Shown here piece by piece: positions 1 through 7,419 of a stretch of 64,000 nt of DNA. A model generated the notes under the pieces. It was given only the letters and a program-made list of their open reading frames with translations. It was not told the DNA's origin and did no database searches. The number at the start of each line of letters is the position of its first letter. Positions within the stretch are counted from its first letter, which is position 1. The DNA comes from CALDSL01 sp039810245 (GTDB lineage Bacteria > Chloroflexota > Anaerolineae > Anaerolineales > Anaerolineaceae), in the NCBI GenBank assembly GCA_039810245.1, contig JBDHWQ010000005.1:118522-182521 (forward strand), written 5' to 3'. Both the position numbers and the translations under genes were made by a program.

Positions 1-1236
1 GGGGAACCAGTAGAATAACCCGGAGAGGAAGCCCAGGATGGTGCCGCCAAACAACACGTAGTGGAAGTGCCCCACCACATAATAAGTATCTGTCACCTGC
101 CAGTCTACCGGCACGGAGGCGACATGAATGCCGGTGATGCCGCCGATAACGAACATGACGATAAAGCCCATCGCAAAGAGCAGCGGCGTATCAAAGCGCA
201 GCTTGCCGCCCCACATGGTGGCCAGCCAGGAAAATATCTTCACCCCGGTTGGCACGCCGATGAGGAAACTGTCGGCGGCAAAGAACAGTAGCGAGATGGT
301 GGACATGCCGGTGGAGAACATGTGGTGCGCCCAAACGGTGAAAGACAGCACGCCAATGGCCGCGGTGGAGAACGCGATTGCCATAAAGCCGAACAGCGGC
401 TTGCGCGAGAACACAGGGATGACTTCTGACATAATGCCCATAGCTGGCAGGACGAGGATGTATACCTCAGGATGTCCGAAGAACCAGAAGATATGCTGCC
501 ACAGCATGGCGTTGCCGCCCTGTGCCGTATTGAAGAATACCGTGCCAAGCTGTCGGTCGAGCAGCAACAGCGCCGCCGCAACGATAAGGCTGGGGAATGC
601 GAAAATACCGATTAAGGAGGTAATCAGCATGTTCCATACGAACATGGGCACTTTGGTGATGCTCATGCCGCGCGCGCGAAGCTGGAAGATGGTAACGATG
701 ATATTGATTGAACCGACGGTGGAGGAGATGGCCAGGCCGATGACGCCCAGGCTCCAAAAGTCCATGCGCATGCCGGGTGAGAAAGCGCGCTCGGTCATGG
801 GCGCGTAGGCGAACCAGCCTTTATCCGGCGCGCCGCCCAGCAGGAAGCTGCTGTACATGAACAACCCGCCCAGCGCAAACAGCCAGTAGCTGAGCGCGTT
901 CAGGCGCGGGAAGACCATATCGCGCGCGCCGATCATCAACGGTACAAAGTAGTTGGCAAAGCCGATGGCGATGGGCATGGCACCCAGGAAGATCATGGTC
1001 AGGCCGTGCATGGTGAATACCTGGTTATAGGCATCCGGCCCCAGCACCTGCGCGCCGGGTTGGGCCAACTGCAGGCGGATGAGCAGCGCTTCGATGCCGC
1101 CCACCAGAAAGAAGATGAAGGCCGTGGCCAGATAAAGGATACCGATGCGCTTGTGGTCAGTGGTGAGCGCCCAGGAGAGCAGCTTGCTCTTTTCGGCGCG
1201 GCGCATGTATGGGAAAGTACCTGCTTGCGAAGTCAT
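1..1236 (-). CDS. ctaD: Cytochrome c oxidase subunit I (partial, C-terminus off the window)
   Basis: The gene reads leftwards from an ATG at 1236 and runs off the window edge after 412 codons without a stop. It is the catalytic haem-copper subunit that reduces O2 and pumps protons. Visible motifs in order are TMHGLTMIF (low-spin haem ligand), WFFGHPEVYI (CuB histidine with cross-linked tyrosine and the D-channel glutamate typical of A1-type enzymes), HHMF (CuB ligands) and VVGHFHYV (haem a3 and a ligands). The start lies 19 bp after the subunit II stop and has a GAGGAGAATCC ribosome site, so the two are one operon. Further cta genes probably follow beyond position 1. Confidence 0.97.
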   Translation of the reverse strand, partial: MTSQAGTFPYMRRAEKSKLLSWALTTDHKRIGILYLATAFIFFLVGGIEALLIRLQLAQPGAQVLGPDAYNQVFTMHGLTMIFLGAMPIAIGFANYFVPLMIGARDMVFPRLNALSYWLFALGGLFMYSSFLLGGAPDKGWFAYAPMTERAFSPGMRMDFWSLGVIGLAISSTVGSINIIVTIFQLRARGMSITKVPMFVWNMLITSLIGIFAFPSLIVAAALLLLDRQLGTVFFNTAQGGNAMLWQHIFWFFGHPEVYILVLPAMGIMSEVIPVFSRKPLFGFMAIAFSTAAIGVLSFTVWAHHMFSTGMSTISLLFFAADSFLIGVPTGVKIFSWLATMWGGKLRFDTPLLFAMGFIVMFVIGGITGIHVASVPVDWQVTDTYYVVGHFHYVLFGGTILGFLSGLFYWFP

Positions 1237-1255
1237 GGATTCTCCTCGTTTCGCC

Positions 1256-2257
1256 TTAGCGGAGGGTTTTCAAGTAGGCCATCACGGCTTCAATCTGGTC
1301 GTCTGGCAAGCGAATGCCCGCCATCAGGTTGCCGGGCTTGAGCTTGCCCGAGTCGCGCAGCCACTGCTTCATGTTCTCATCGTTCAGCTCGAAACCGCCG
1401 GCGAAGATGGAGCGCGAATACAGGTGCGTAAGGTTAGGCCCGGTCTTTCCGAGCATGTTGGTGCCATCAATCGCATGGCACCCGGCGCATACACCCGCGG
1501 TGACAATCTTGCTGCCCTGGGCTTCCAGATCCGTCAGCGTGGAATCTGCCAGCCCGGCCTGCTGTCCTTCCACCCAGGCCTGGAATGTGCTGGCATCATC
1601 AGCAATAACATTGAAATGCATGTTGGCGTGCTGGATGCCGCAAAACTCGGCGCAGTGGCCCATAAAGGTGCCGGCGTTATCGGCGCGGATCCACATGCTG
1701 TTTTGTTGGCCAGGAACCACGTCAATTTTTCCTGAAAGGTTCGGAACCCAAAACGAATGGATCACATCTACTGAAACCAGCTCGATGTGCACGTTGGTAT
1801 CTTCGGGGATGTGCAGCTCATTGGCGGTGGTGATACCAAGATCAGGGTACTGGAACTCCCAGAACCAGCGGTGGCCGATGGCGCGCACGGTCAGGTCGCC
1901 ATTCTCGCGCGGTGGTGCAGCGACGGCGTTCATGGTGCGCACGGTGAGGAAGAAGATAAAGATCACCAGCAGGATGGGGATTACCGTCCACAGGATTTCC
2001 AGGCGCACATTACCGTGGTTCTGAAACGGCTCCGTAGTATCGCCCGGCTTACGCCGCCCGCGAATGACGGCGATGGTCAAAAGGACCACCACCAGCAGAA
2101 ACACCACCACGCCCATCCAGAACAGGATGTTGAAAAGCTGAGCTTTTTCGGCGGCGATGCTCGAGTTGGTGTTAAAGGTGGTCGTGGCGGGGTTGGCAGT
2201 GCACCCGGCCAACAATAGCGAAAAACCGATGAGGGAGATCCATTTACGCCATGCCAT
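1256..2257 (-). CDS. ctaC: Cytochrome c oxidase subunit II with fused cytochrome c (caa3 type)
   Basis: This is a 333-aa membrane lipoprotein that takes electrons from cytochrome c into the oxidase. The start at 2257 gives a lipobox signal (LLLAGC, Cys about residue 19); an in-frame start at 2329 would bury it. Two membrane segments follow, then the cupredoxin CuA domain with CAEFCGIQHANM (CxxxCxxxHxxM) near residue 200. A C-terminal class I cytochrome c domain carries CAGCH. The fused haem domain marks a caa3-type oxidase. It is the first visible gene of the oxidase operon, and no SCO gene is adjacent; two SCO genes lie 27 kb away. Confidence 0.96.
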   Translation of the reverse strand: MAWRKWISLIGFSLLLAGCTANPATTTFNTNSSIAAEKAQLFNILFWMGVVVFLLVVVLLTIAVIRGRRKPGDTTEPFQNHGNVRLEILWTVIPILLVIFIFFLTVRTMNAVAAPPRENGDLTVRAIGHRWFWEFQYPDLGITTANELHIPEDTNVHIELVSVDVIHSFWVPNLSGKIDVVPGQQNSMWIRADNAGTFMGHCAEFCGIQHANMHFNVIADDASTFQAWVEGQQAGLADSTLTDLEAQGSKIVTAGVCAGCHAIDGTNMLGKTGPNLTHLYSRSIFAGGFELNDENMKQWLRDSGKLKPGNLMAGIRLPDDQIEAVMAYLKTLR

Positions 2258-2628
2258 TACTGTAACCCTTTGCACCTTACCTGATGTCAGAATCATTGCT
2301 CTACGCCTTGACGCGACAAAACCCGGCAATTTTCACTATTATAGGGAAATTGATCCACATTTCCCATGCACCGTTTGGGTGATTTCGTCAGTCATCCTAA
2401 ACGGCGCGGATGGGCAAGGCCTGGTTGGTGACAGGGTTGCATCAGTTTGCATTTCATTTATTGTTGCAAAGCAGAGCAATGCGGTATAAAATAAAATTGC
2501 TATCCAGGGTAGGCTTGACTTCCACCTGGGAAGGTATAACGATTTTCACGGAAACCTTGGTGAAGACCGGTGGGCATGCCAGCGTTTCGCCAAAACCATC
2601 CTATCGGTAAGAAAAGAGAAGGTGCGCT
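2258..2628. other. Divergent intergenic region, candidate promoters
   Basis: These 371 bp separate the leftward oxidase operon from the rightward response regulator gene. No gene is supportable here. On the plus strand TTGTTG (2461-2466) and TATAAAAT (from 2485) are 18 bp apart and could be a promoter for the regulator, but they lie about 140 bp upstream of it. The region is more AT-rich than the flanking genes. No riboswitch or repeat was recognised. Confidence 0.4.
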
Positions 2629-3261
2629 ATGAGTCCGATCCGTGTTGTCTTGGCTGATGACCATCCAGTTGTACGCGCTGGCATCCGCAACCTGCTGGAA
2701 AAAGTTGTGGACATTGAAGTTGTGGGAGAAGCATCTACCGGGCAGGAAGCGCTCCGGCTGGTAAATGACGTAACGCCGGATGTGCTGCTGCTGGATATGG
2801 AGCTGCCGGATATTAAAGGCACGGAAGTGGCGCAAAAGCTGCAAAGCAGCAAGTCGCCGGTGAAAATCCTGGCACTCAGCGCATATGACGACGGCGTGTA
2901 CATCCGTGAACTGCTGGAATTGGGCGCGGCCGGCTATCTTATCAAGGAAGAAGCGCCGGAGACAATCGTCGAAGCGGTGCGCGGCGTGGCCTATGGCGAG
3001 CAAGGCTGGGTCAGCCGGCGCATTGCGGCGCAGATGGTTTCCTGGGTGCGCGGTGATGAGCGGGAAGGCCTTAAGCTGACCGCACGCGAGATGGAAGTGC
3101 TCAAGCACGTGGTGGGTGGCAAGACCAATCAGAATATTGCCGCAGCACTGGGAATCAGCGAAAAGACGATTGAAAAATATATGGAAGCTATTTTTGCCAA
3201 ATTGGGCGTGGCCTCCCGCGTTGAGGCCGCGGTATACGCAGTACGTGAGGGGTTGTTCTAA
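2629..3261 (+). CDS. NarL/FixJ-family response regulator
   Basis: The 210-aa protein has an N-terminal receiver domain (ADDHPVV acidic pair, phosphoacceptor Asp in LLLDMELPD, conserved Lys in YLIKEE) and a C-terminal LuxR-type helix-turn-helix from about residue 148 (LTAREMEVLKHVVGGKTNQNIA, then SEKTIEKYMEAIFAKLGV). It should be a DNA-binding regulator activated by a histidine kinase. No kinase gene lies next to it, so it is an orphan in this window. AGAGAAGG precedes the ATG. An intrinsic terminator follows, so it is probably monocistronic. A close paralogue lies at 3999-4691. Confidence 0.93.
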   Translation: MSPIRVVLADDHPVVRAGIRNLLEKVVDIEVVGEASTGQEALRLVNDVTPDVLLLDMELPDIKGTEVAQKLQSSKSPVKILALSAYDDGVYIRELLELGAAGYLIKEEAPETIVEAVRGVAYGEQGWVSRRIAAQMVSWVRGDEREGLKLTAREMEVLKHVVGGKTNQNIAAALGISEKTIEKYMEAIFAKLGVASRVEAAVYAVREGLF

Positions 3262-3281
3262 CCTCCGCAAATCTTTATCGC

Positions 3282-3309
3282 AAAACCGCCCAGTATCGGG
3301 CGGTTTTTT
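3282..3309 (+). terminator. Intrinsic terminator after response regulator gene
   Basis: ACCGCCC (3285-3291) pairs with GGGCGGT (3298-3304) around a six-base loop and runs into a T-rich stretch (TTTTTATTTT). It lies 24 bp after the stop of the regulator gene. Confidence 0.9.
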
Positions 3310-3396
3310 ATTTTGAGCACCTATGGGGAATATCCCCCAATCGTTCAGGGAAGCACCGTATTGTCTCACTCGCGCATTCTTCTTAAACTGAATACA

Positions 3397-3415
3397 GCAT
3401 ACGAAATTCGTATGC
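3397..3415. promoter_or_regulatory. 19-bp perfect palindrome upstream of the CsbD gene
   Basis: GCATACGAA and TTCGTATGC are perfect inverted arms around a single A. The site is 76 bp upstream of the CsbD-family start codon. Its size and symmetry fit a dimeric repressor or activator operator; no T-run follows, so a terminator is unlikely. The binding protein is unknown. Confidence 0.5.
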
Positions 3416-3490
3416 AATGAAAACCTTTAGAGTTGCTTTAGCCTAGCATGCTCAAGCGTTATCCTGGCTGAAAGGAGATGATCCGATTCG

Positions 3491-3730
3491 ATGAATTCCG
3501 ATATCTTTCGCGGGAAATGGTTACAGCTAAGAGGTGCGATTAAGAAGCAATGGGGTGACTTGACCGACGACGACCTGACGATGGTAGAAGGCGACATGGA
3601 TCGCCTGGCCGGTGTCTTGCAAGAACGCTATGGTTACACGCGTGAAGAGGCCCGCCAGCAGATTGATCGCTTCACCAGGGAGCATGATCAGGACGACATG
3701 GGACACTCGCACGACACGTCCCACATGTAA
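3491..3730 (+). CDS. CsbD-family stress response protein
   Basis: A 79-aa, highly charged soluble protein matching the CsbD family: the N-terminal pattern FRGKWLQLRGAIKKQWGDLTDDDL followed by a second charged helix is diagnostic, given here only as landmarks (FRGKW at 5-9, KKQWGDLTDDD at 18-28). CsbD proteins are small helical proteins induced by general stress, with no assigned biochemical activity. The tail is rich in His and Asp. A strong AAAGGAGATGAT ribosome site precedes the start. A palindromic operator candidate lies upstream and a strong hairpin downstream, so it is a single-gene unit. Confidence 0.9.
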   Translation: MNSDIFRGKWLQLRGAIKKQWGDLTDDDLTMVEGDMDRLAGVLQERYGYTREEARQQIDRFTREHDQDDMGHSHDTSHM

Positions 3731-3776
3731 TATCGTAACGTGGTCTGGTTACCGCAAACTGTAAAACACAGACTAT

Positions 3777-3806
3777 GGTTAGGGGAGGTGAATGTCTCCC
3801 CTAACC
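3777..3806 (+). terminator. Strong hairpin after CsbD gene (no U-run)
   Basis: GGTTAGGGGAG (3777-3787) pairs perfectly with CTCCCCTAACC (3796-3806) around GTGAATGT. The stem is 11 bp but is followed by TCTGATC rather than a T-run, so it may be a weak terminator or a transcript-end stabiliser. Confidence 0.55.
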
Positions 3807-3998
3807 TCTGATCACAATCGAATAGCCCATGTATTCCCACTGCAGTACTCTATTGATCCTGTGCTCGGATGAGCAAGGCACAAGCGCATTGCACTCAGGA
3901 AGTAGAGAGAGGTAGGTTGACCAACGAGCCGCTAAGCGGCCTGCTTGCACCAAAGTGTCGCAAGCGCAATTGCAATATAATTAACGAGAAGAGTAGTT

Positions 3999-4691
3999 AT
4001 GACATTAAATGAACGACAACTGAAAGATACAATGACCGAAACGGGTAAAGCCCTGATTTGGATGCCAAAGATACGGGTGGTACTGGTAGACGATCACGAC
4101 GTGGTGCGCAAAGGGATTCGCAATTTATTGCGCAAAGCGGCGGATATTGTCGTTATCGGTGAAGCCAGCAATGGCATCGATGCCATCAAAATGGTAAACC
4201 AATTACGGCCGGATGTGCTGCTGCTGGATATCGAGATGCCCGGATTGAACGGTGTGGATGTGGTCCACCGCCTGGAAGAAGCTGGAATGGACGTGCACAT
4301 CCTGGTTCTTTCCGCGTATGATGACCAGGAATATATCCTTGAAATGCTGGGCAGCGGCGCTTCCGGGTACCTGTTGAAAGAAGAAACTCCCGAGTATATC
4401 CTCGACGCGGTGCGCGGCGTGGCGGGTGGTCAGCGTGGCTGGGTGAGCAACCAGGTGGCGAAAAAGCTGGAGCGAATCCAGATGGCGCGCCGCCAGGAAT
4501 CAACTCTGACCTTCCGCGAGATCGATATGCTGCGTATGCTGGCAGATGGCCTGGGTGACGGGCAGATCGCGCAGGAGTTGGGTCTGGATGAGCCCGCGCT
4601 GCGCCAGATGTTCACTTTCCTGCTGGCCAAGCTGGCGGTGCGTACGCGGGAAGAGGCGATCGGCCTTGCGCGCCAGCAGGGCTGGATTTAA
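3999..4691 (+). CDS. NarL/FixJ-family response regulator with diverged HTH
   Basis: The 230-aa protein pairs a receiver domain (LVDDHDVV, LLLDIEMPG with the phospho-Asp, YLLKEE Lys) with a C-terminal LuxR-like segment (LTFREIDMLRMLADGLGDGQIAQELGL). The recognition helix (DEPALRQMFTFLLAKLAV) departs from the usual SxxTVxxHxxxIxxKL pattern, so its DNA target may differ from that of the paralogue at 2629. The ATG at 3999 has GAGAAGAG upstream; ATGs at 4032 and 4062 are alternatives, and 4062 would start just before the receiver. A TATAAT at 3976-3981 may be its -10 box. The extra N-terminal 20 residues are not conserved in the family. Confidence 0.9.
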   Translation: MTLNERQLKDTMTETGKALIWMPKIRVVLVDDHDVVRKGIRNLLRKAADIVVIGEASNGIDAIKMVNQLRPDVLLLDIEMPGLNGVDVVHRLEEAGMDVHILVLSAYDDQEYILEMLGSGASGYLLKEETPEYILDAVRGVAGGQRGWVSNQVAKKLERIQMARRQESTLTFREIDMLRMLADGLGDGQIAQELGLDEPALRQMFTFLLAKLAVRTREEAIGLARQQGWI

Positions 4692-4720
4692 CGCTCGGGA
4701 AAAGTCTGGGGGGGAGATAC

Positions 4721-4746
4721 AAAAAGGCGGCGCAAGCCGCCTTTTG
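4721..4746. terminator. Bidirectional intrinsic terminator between convergent genes
   Basis: AAAAAGGCGGC (4721-4731) pairs with GCCGCCTTTT (4736-4745) around a GCAA-type loop. A-tract and T-tract flank the stem on both sides, so it can serve the regulator gene and the convergent hydrolase gene. Confidence 0.9.
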
Positions 4747-4761
4747 TGTTACCTGTGAACT

Positions 4762-5769
4762 TTACTCCCCGGCCCAGAAGTTGTCCAGCGCGGCGCTGGT
4801 TTGCGCGAGCTGATCCCAGTGCGCCAGCCCGCAGGTGGGGATAATGCGCACTGCCTTCCAATGGATACTGTTCCCCAACAGGTCTGGCAACCGATCAAAC
4901 TGGGTAAATGGGTCGTGATCATAAATCACCAGCCCGGGGATGGTCAGGCGCTGGTAGACCTGCTGGCGCACGCCAGGGGTGAATAACTTGCCGCTGAGAA
5001 AGTGCAGGGGCACATTTTTGGCGCCGGGTTGATGCGCGCTGCGGTAGGCGTATTCCACCATCGTATCCGGCAGCGGGCCGGCGAAGCTCTTGGCCAGGAA
5101 GTAGCGGATACTGGCGCGGGTTGCAATCAGGTCGAAGAATGCCTGCGCCCACACTGGCGAAGCAAACAGCGCGTACATCATTTTACTGCGGCCACCCGGC
5201 CCGTTCCGTTTCTCGACTCGCTCCTCCTGTTGCGCGCCCAATCCGGTGGGGGAGAGCAGCGCCAGACTGTGGAACAGACCCGGTTTGGCCTGCGCAGCCG
5301 CAGCGGCAAACTCGCCGGAAAGCGAAAGCGCCACCACATCGGCGGGTTGGCCAATTTGAGTCTCCAGGAAGTCTTCAATGGCGGCCTGAAACAGCCAGGG
5401 CGTGTAGCGGCGATCGGAGCGGTCGGAAAAGCCGTAACCGGGCAGATCCAGCGCGTACACCGGGCGGCGCGATCGGTAGTGCTCGAACAGTGGGCGCATC
5501 TCGTAGGCGCTGGCGGCAGCATTGATGGAGTGCAGCAGCACCAGTGGCCGCCCGGGGGCGCTGTCGTCAAAGTAGTAGCTGAGCTTTTCCGAGATCGGGC
5601 TGTAATACACCTTCCGCTCCCCCGGCAGCGCTTCGGGCAGATCCATGTTGTGATTGACCGCGGTTTTACTGTAAATGATCCATCCGCCGGCGGCCAGCGC
5701 GGCAGTCTGGAGCAGTTTCGCCACTCCGCTGGAGCGGCGTGGGTATCTTCGTTTCGCTTGCATCGACAT
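4762..5769 (-). CDS. Alpha/beta hydrolase with N-terminal membrane anchor
   Basis: The chosen ATG at 5769 has GGAGGAAT seven bases upstream and gives 335 aa; a longer in-frame start at 5853 lacks this. An N-terminal hydrophobic stretch (TAALAAGGWIIYS) suggests a membrane anchor. The fold shows the oxyanion HS segment (LVLLHSINAA), a DLPGYGFSDRS loop, a nucleophile elbow reading ALSLS instead of GxSxG, an acid candidate in IYDHDPFTQFD and the histidine in GLAHWDQ. Family members hydrolyse esters, lactones or haloalkanes; the substrate cannot be told. TATAAT sits just upstream on the minus strand (5785-5790 region). Confidence 0.85.
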   Translation of the reverse strand: MSMQAKRRYPRRSSGVAKLLQTAALAAGGWIIYSKTAVNHNMDLPEALPGERKVYYSPISEKLSYYFDDSAPGRPLVLLHSINAAASAYEMRPLFEHYRSRRPVYALDLPGYGFSDRSDRRYTPWLFQAAIEDFLETQIGQPADVVALSLSGEFAAAAAQAKPGLFHSLALLSPTGLGAQQEERVEKRNGPGGRSKMMYALFASPVWAQAFFDLIATRASIRYFLAKSFAGPLPDTMVEYAYRSAHQPGAKNVPLHFLSGKLFTPGVRQQVYQRLTIPGLVIYDHDPFTQFDRLPDLLGNSIHWKAVRIIPTCGLAHWDQLAQTSAALDNFWAGE

Positions 5770-5867
5770 ATATTCCTCCACGCTCATTATAGACACGATC
5801 ACCGCGGGCAGGATGCAAAAACGCGGGGCAAGTTGCGGCCCCGCGTTTGGCATGCATCGGCAGCGAA

Positions 5868-7088
5868 TTACTTCCCGTCGAAGACCACCGAAGCGGTCAT
5901 GTTCCAGCGCAGGCGTGGGTCCTGTTTGGTCAGATCGATGAAAACCGTATAGGTGATATCGCCCTGCTTGTCTTCGCCCAGCGGGCTGATGCGCAGTACC
6001 TTGCCCGGCAGCTCCAGCCCGGTGATCGCGTCAAAGGTGACTTTGACCGGTGAGCCGTCTTTGATCCCAACCACGCTCATTTCGGTCAGGTCGGTGGTTT
6101 CCACCTGGTAACGGGTCAGGTCGGCCAGCAGCAGCGGCTCGGACTGCGGGCCTACCAGTTGGCCCACTTTCAGTTCGGACGTGATTACGGTACCGTCAAA
6201 TGGAGCCGTGAGCAGGTGATCATCCAGGGTGGATTCGGCTGCCACCTGCTGCGCGCGAGCATTTTCCAGGCGCGCCTCGGCCAATGCCAGGGTTTCGGAG
6301 TTGGGGCCATCTTTCACCAGATCCCATTGGCGCTTGGCCTGGTCATAACGCGCGGTAGCCAATACCAGCTCGCCTTCTGCCAGGTCCACTTCCATTTTGT
6401 CTGGGTACGATTCAACGTAATTGAGGTTGGCGCGTGCTTTGTTCAGTTCCTGCTGCGCTTTGGAGAACTGGGTCAGGGCCGCGGCGCGGTTGACGTCGTT
6501 CTCATCCTTGTCTTTCCAATAGCTCCACAAGTCGTTCGCGCGTGAGAACGCATCTTCTGCCAGGATCAGCGCAGCGCGCTGGTTATCCACCACGGCCTGA
6601 TCGGCGCGCTTAAAGCTTTTGCTCTGGCGCTTATCCGTCGCATCATCCAGCGCTTTACTGGCCTGGGCTAGAGCCAGTTGGGCCTCGGCGCGGGCCACGT
6701 CGGCGTCCTTTTTCAGGTCTTTGATGGCTTGCTCAGCGGAGAGCACTTCCAGCTTGGCAGCGGCCACGGCCGCTTCCTGCTGTGCCGAGCCGCGCAGCCG
6801 CGCGATAACATCTCCGGCCTTTACCATCTGGCCTTCAGTGGCTGCCACTTCGGCGAGGATTCCCTGGGTTTCGAAGGTCAGATAGGCGAACTGCACCGGG
6901 GTGACCACGGCTTCCGATACGATGCGGTCTGCGCTGCGCGTGGGCTGCACTTTGGCTACCGCGGGAGCGGTAGTGGTCGAGGGCGTAGTACCGGTGGTTG
7001 CTGGCGTGACTTGCCCTGACATGCAGGCGCTTAATATGAATACGATCAGAGCAGCCGCGCCGATGATCTTTAACAGTGCGTGTTTCAT
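5868..7088 (-). CDS. MacA/HlyD-like efflux adaptor lipoprotein
   Basis: A 406-aa membrane fusion protein. The ATG at 7088 is preceded by GGAGGAAAGT and yields a lipoprotein signal (FILSAC). After a Thr/Pro-rich linker come a lipoyl half-motif (GDVIARL), a long alpha-helical hairpin (residues about 95-270, Ala/Lys/Glu-rich with heptads), a second lipoyl half (DHLLTAPFDGTVITS) and a beta-barrel region. Such proteins couple an inner-membrane transporter to export. It is divergent from the dikinase-like/MacB-type operon at 7420-13118 and probably serves that transporter, which has no other adaptor nearby. Confidence 0.88.
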   Translation of the reverse strand: MKHALLKIIGAAALIVFILSACMSGQVTPATTGTTPSTTTAPAVAKVQPTRSADRIVSEAVVTPVQFAYLTFETQGILAEVAATEGQMVKAGDVIARLRGSAQQEAAVAAAKLEVLSAEQAIKDLKKDADVARAEAQLALAQASKALDDATDKRQSKSFKRADQAVVDNQRAALILAEDAFSRANDLWSYWKDKDENDVNRAAALTQFSKAQQELNKARANLNYVESYPDKMEVDLAEGELVLATARYDQAKRQWDLVKDGPNSETLALAEARLENARAQQVAAESTLDDHLLTAPFDGTVITSELKVGQLVGPQSEPLLLADLTRYQVETTDLTEMSVVGIKDGSPVKVTFDAITGLELPGKVLRISPLGEDKQGDITYTVFIDLTKQDPRLRWNMTASVVFDGK

Positions 7089-7419
7089 ACTTTCCTCCCT
7101 AAAAGTAACGAAACCCTGTGCGTGCTGGAAATTCTTTGCACGACTGTATGCGATTGGCAAAAAACAGGGGTAATCAATGATTATATTATACGAGAATTCT
7201 TATACAGATTCACAAGTAAGTATAATGAAAATGGACAGAAGATGCTACAATAAGAATGTCCATTATTGTTTTCCAACATACTGTCTGATCTCTATGGCGA
7301 ACAATTCAAAACGGGGTAAGGGCTATTCTGTTTTCTGTTTGCTGCAGGGCGGCTTACAGGATGAATTGCGAGGCCGAACGGATATCGTGGCAGGGTAACA
7401 GCGGTTTGAGGGGGACATC
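7089..7419. other. Divergent regulatory region of the MacA-like/MacB-like locus
   Basis: This 331-bp AT-rich gap lies between divergent genes. It contains outward-facing -10-like boxes: TATAAT on the minus strand (7185-7190) and on the plus strand (7221-7226), neither with a clear -35. An 8-bp inverted repeat, AATGGACA (7230-7237) and TGTCCATT (7257-7264), sits just past the plus-strand box and could be an operator. A 73-codon reading frame at 7177-7398 shows no family features and is probably not a gene. Confidence 0.4.

Noticed and set aside
7177..7398. 73-codon frame in the 7.1-7.4 kb gap
   Set aside because: No ribosome site, no recognisable domain and it overlaps promoter-like sequence.
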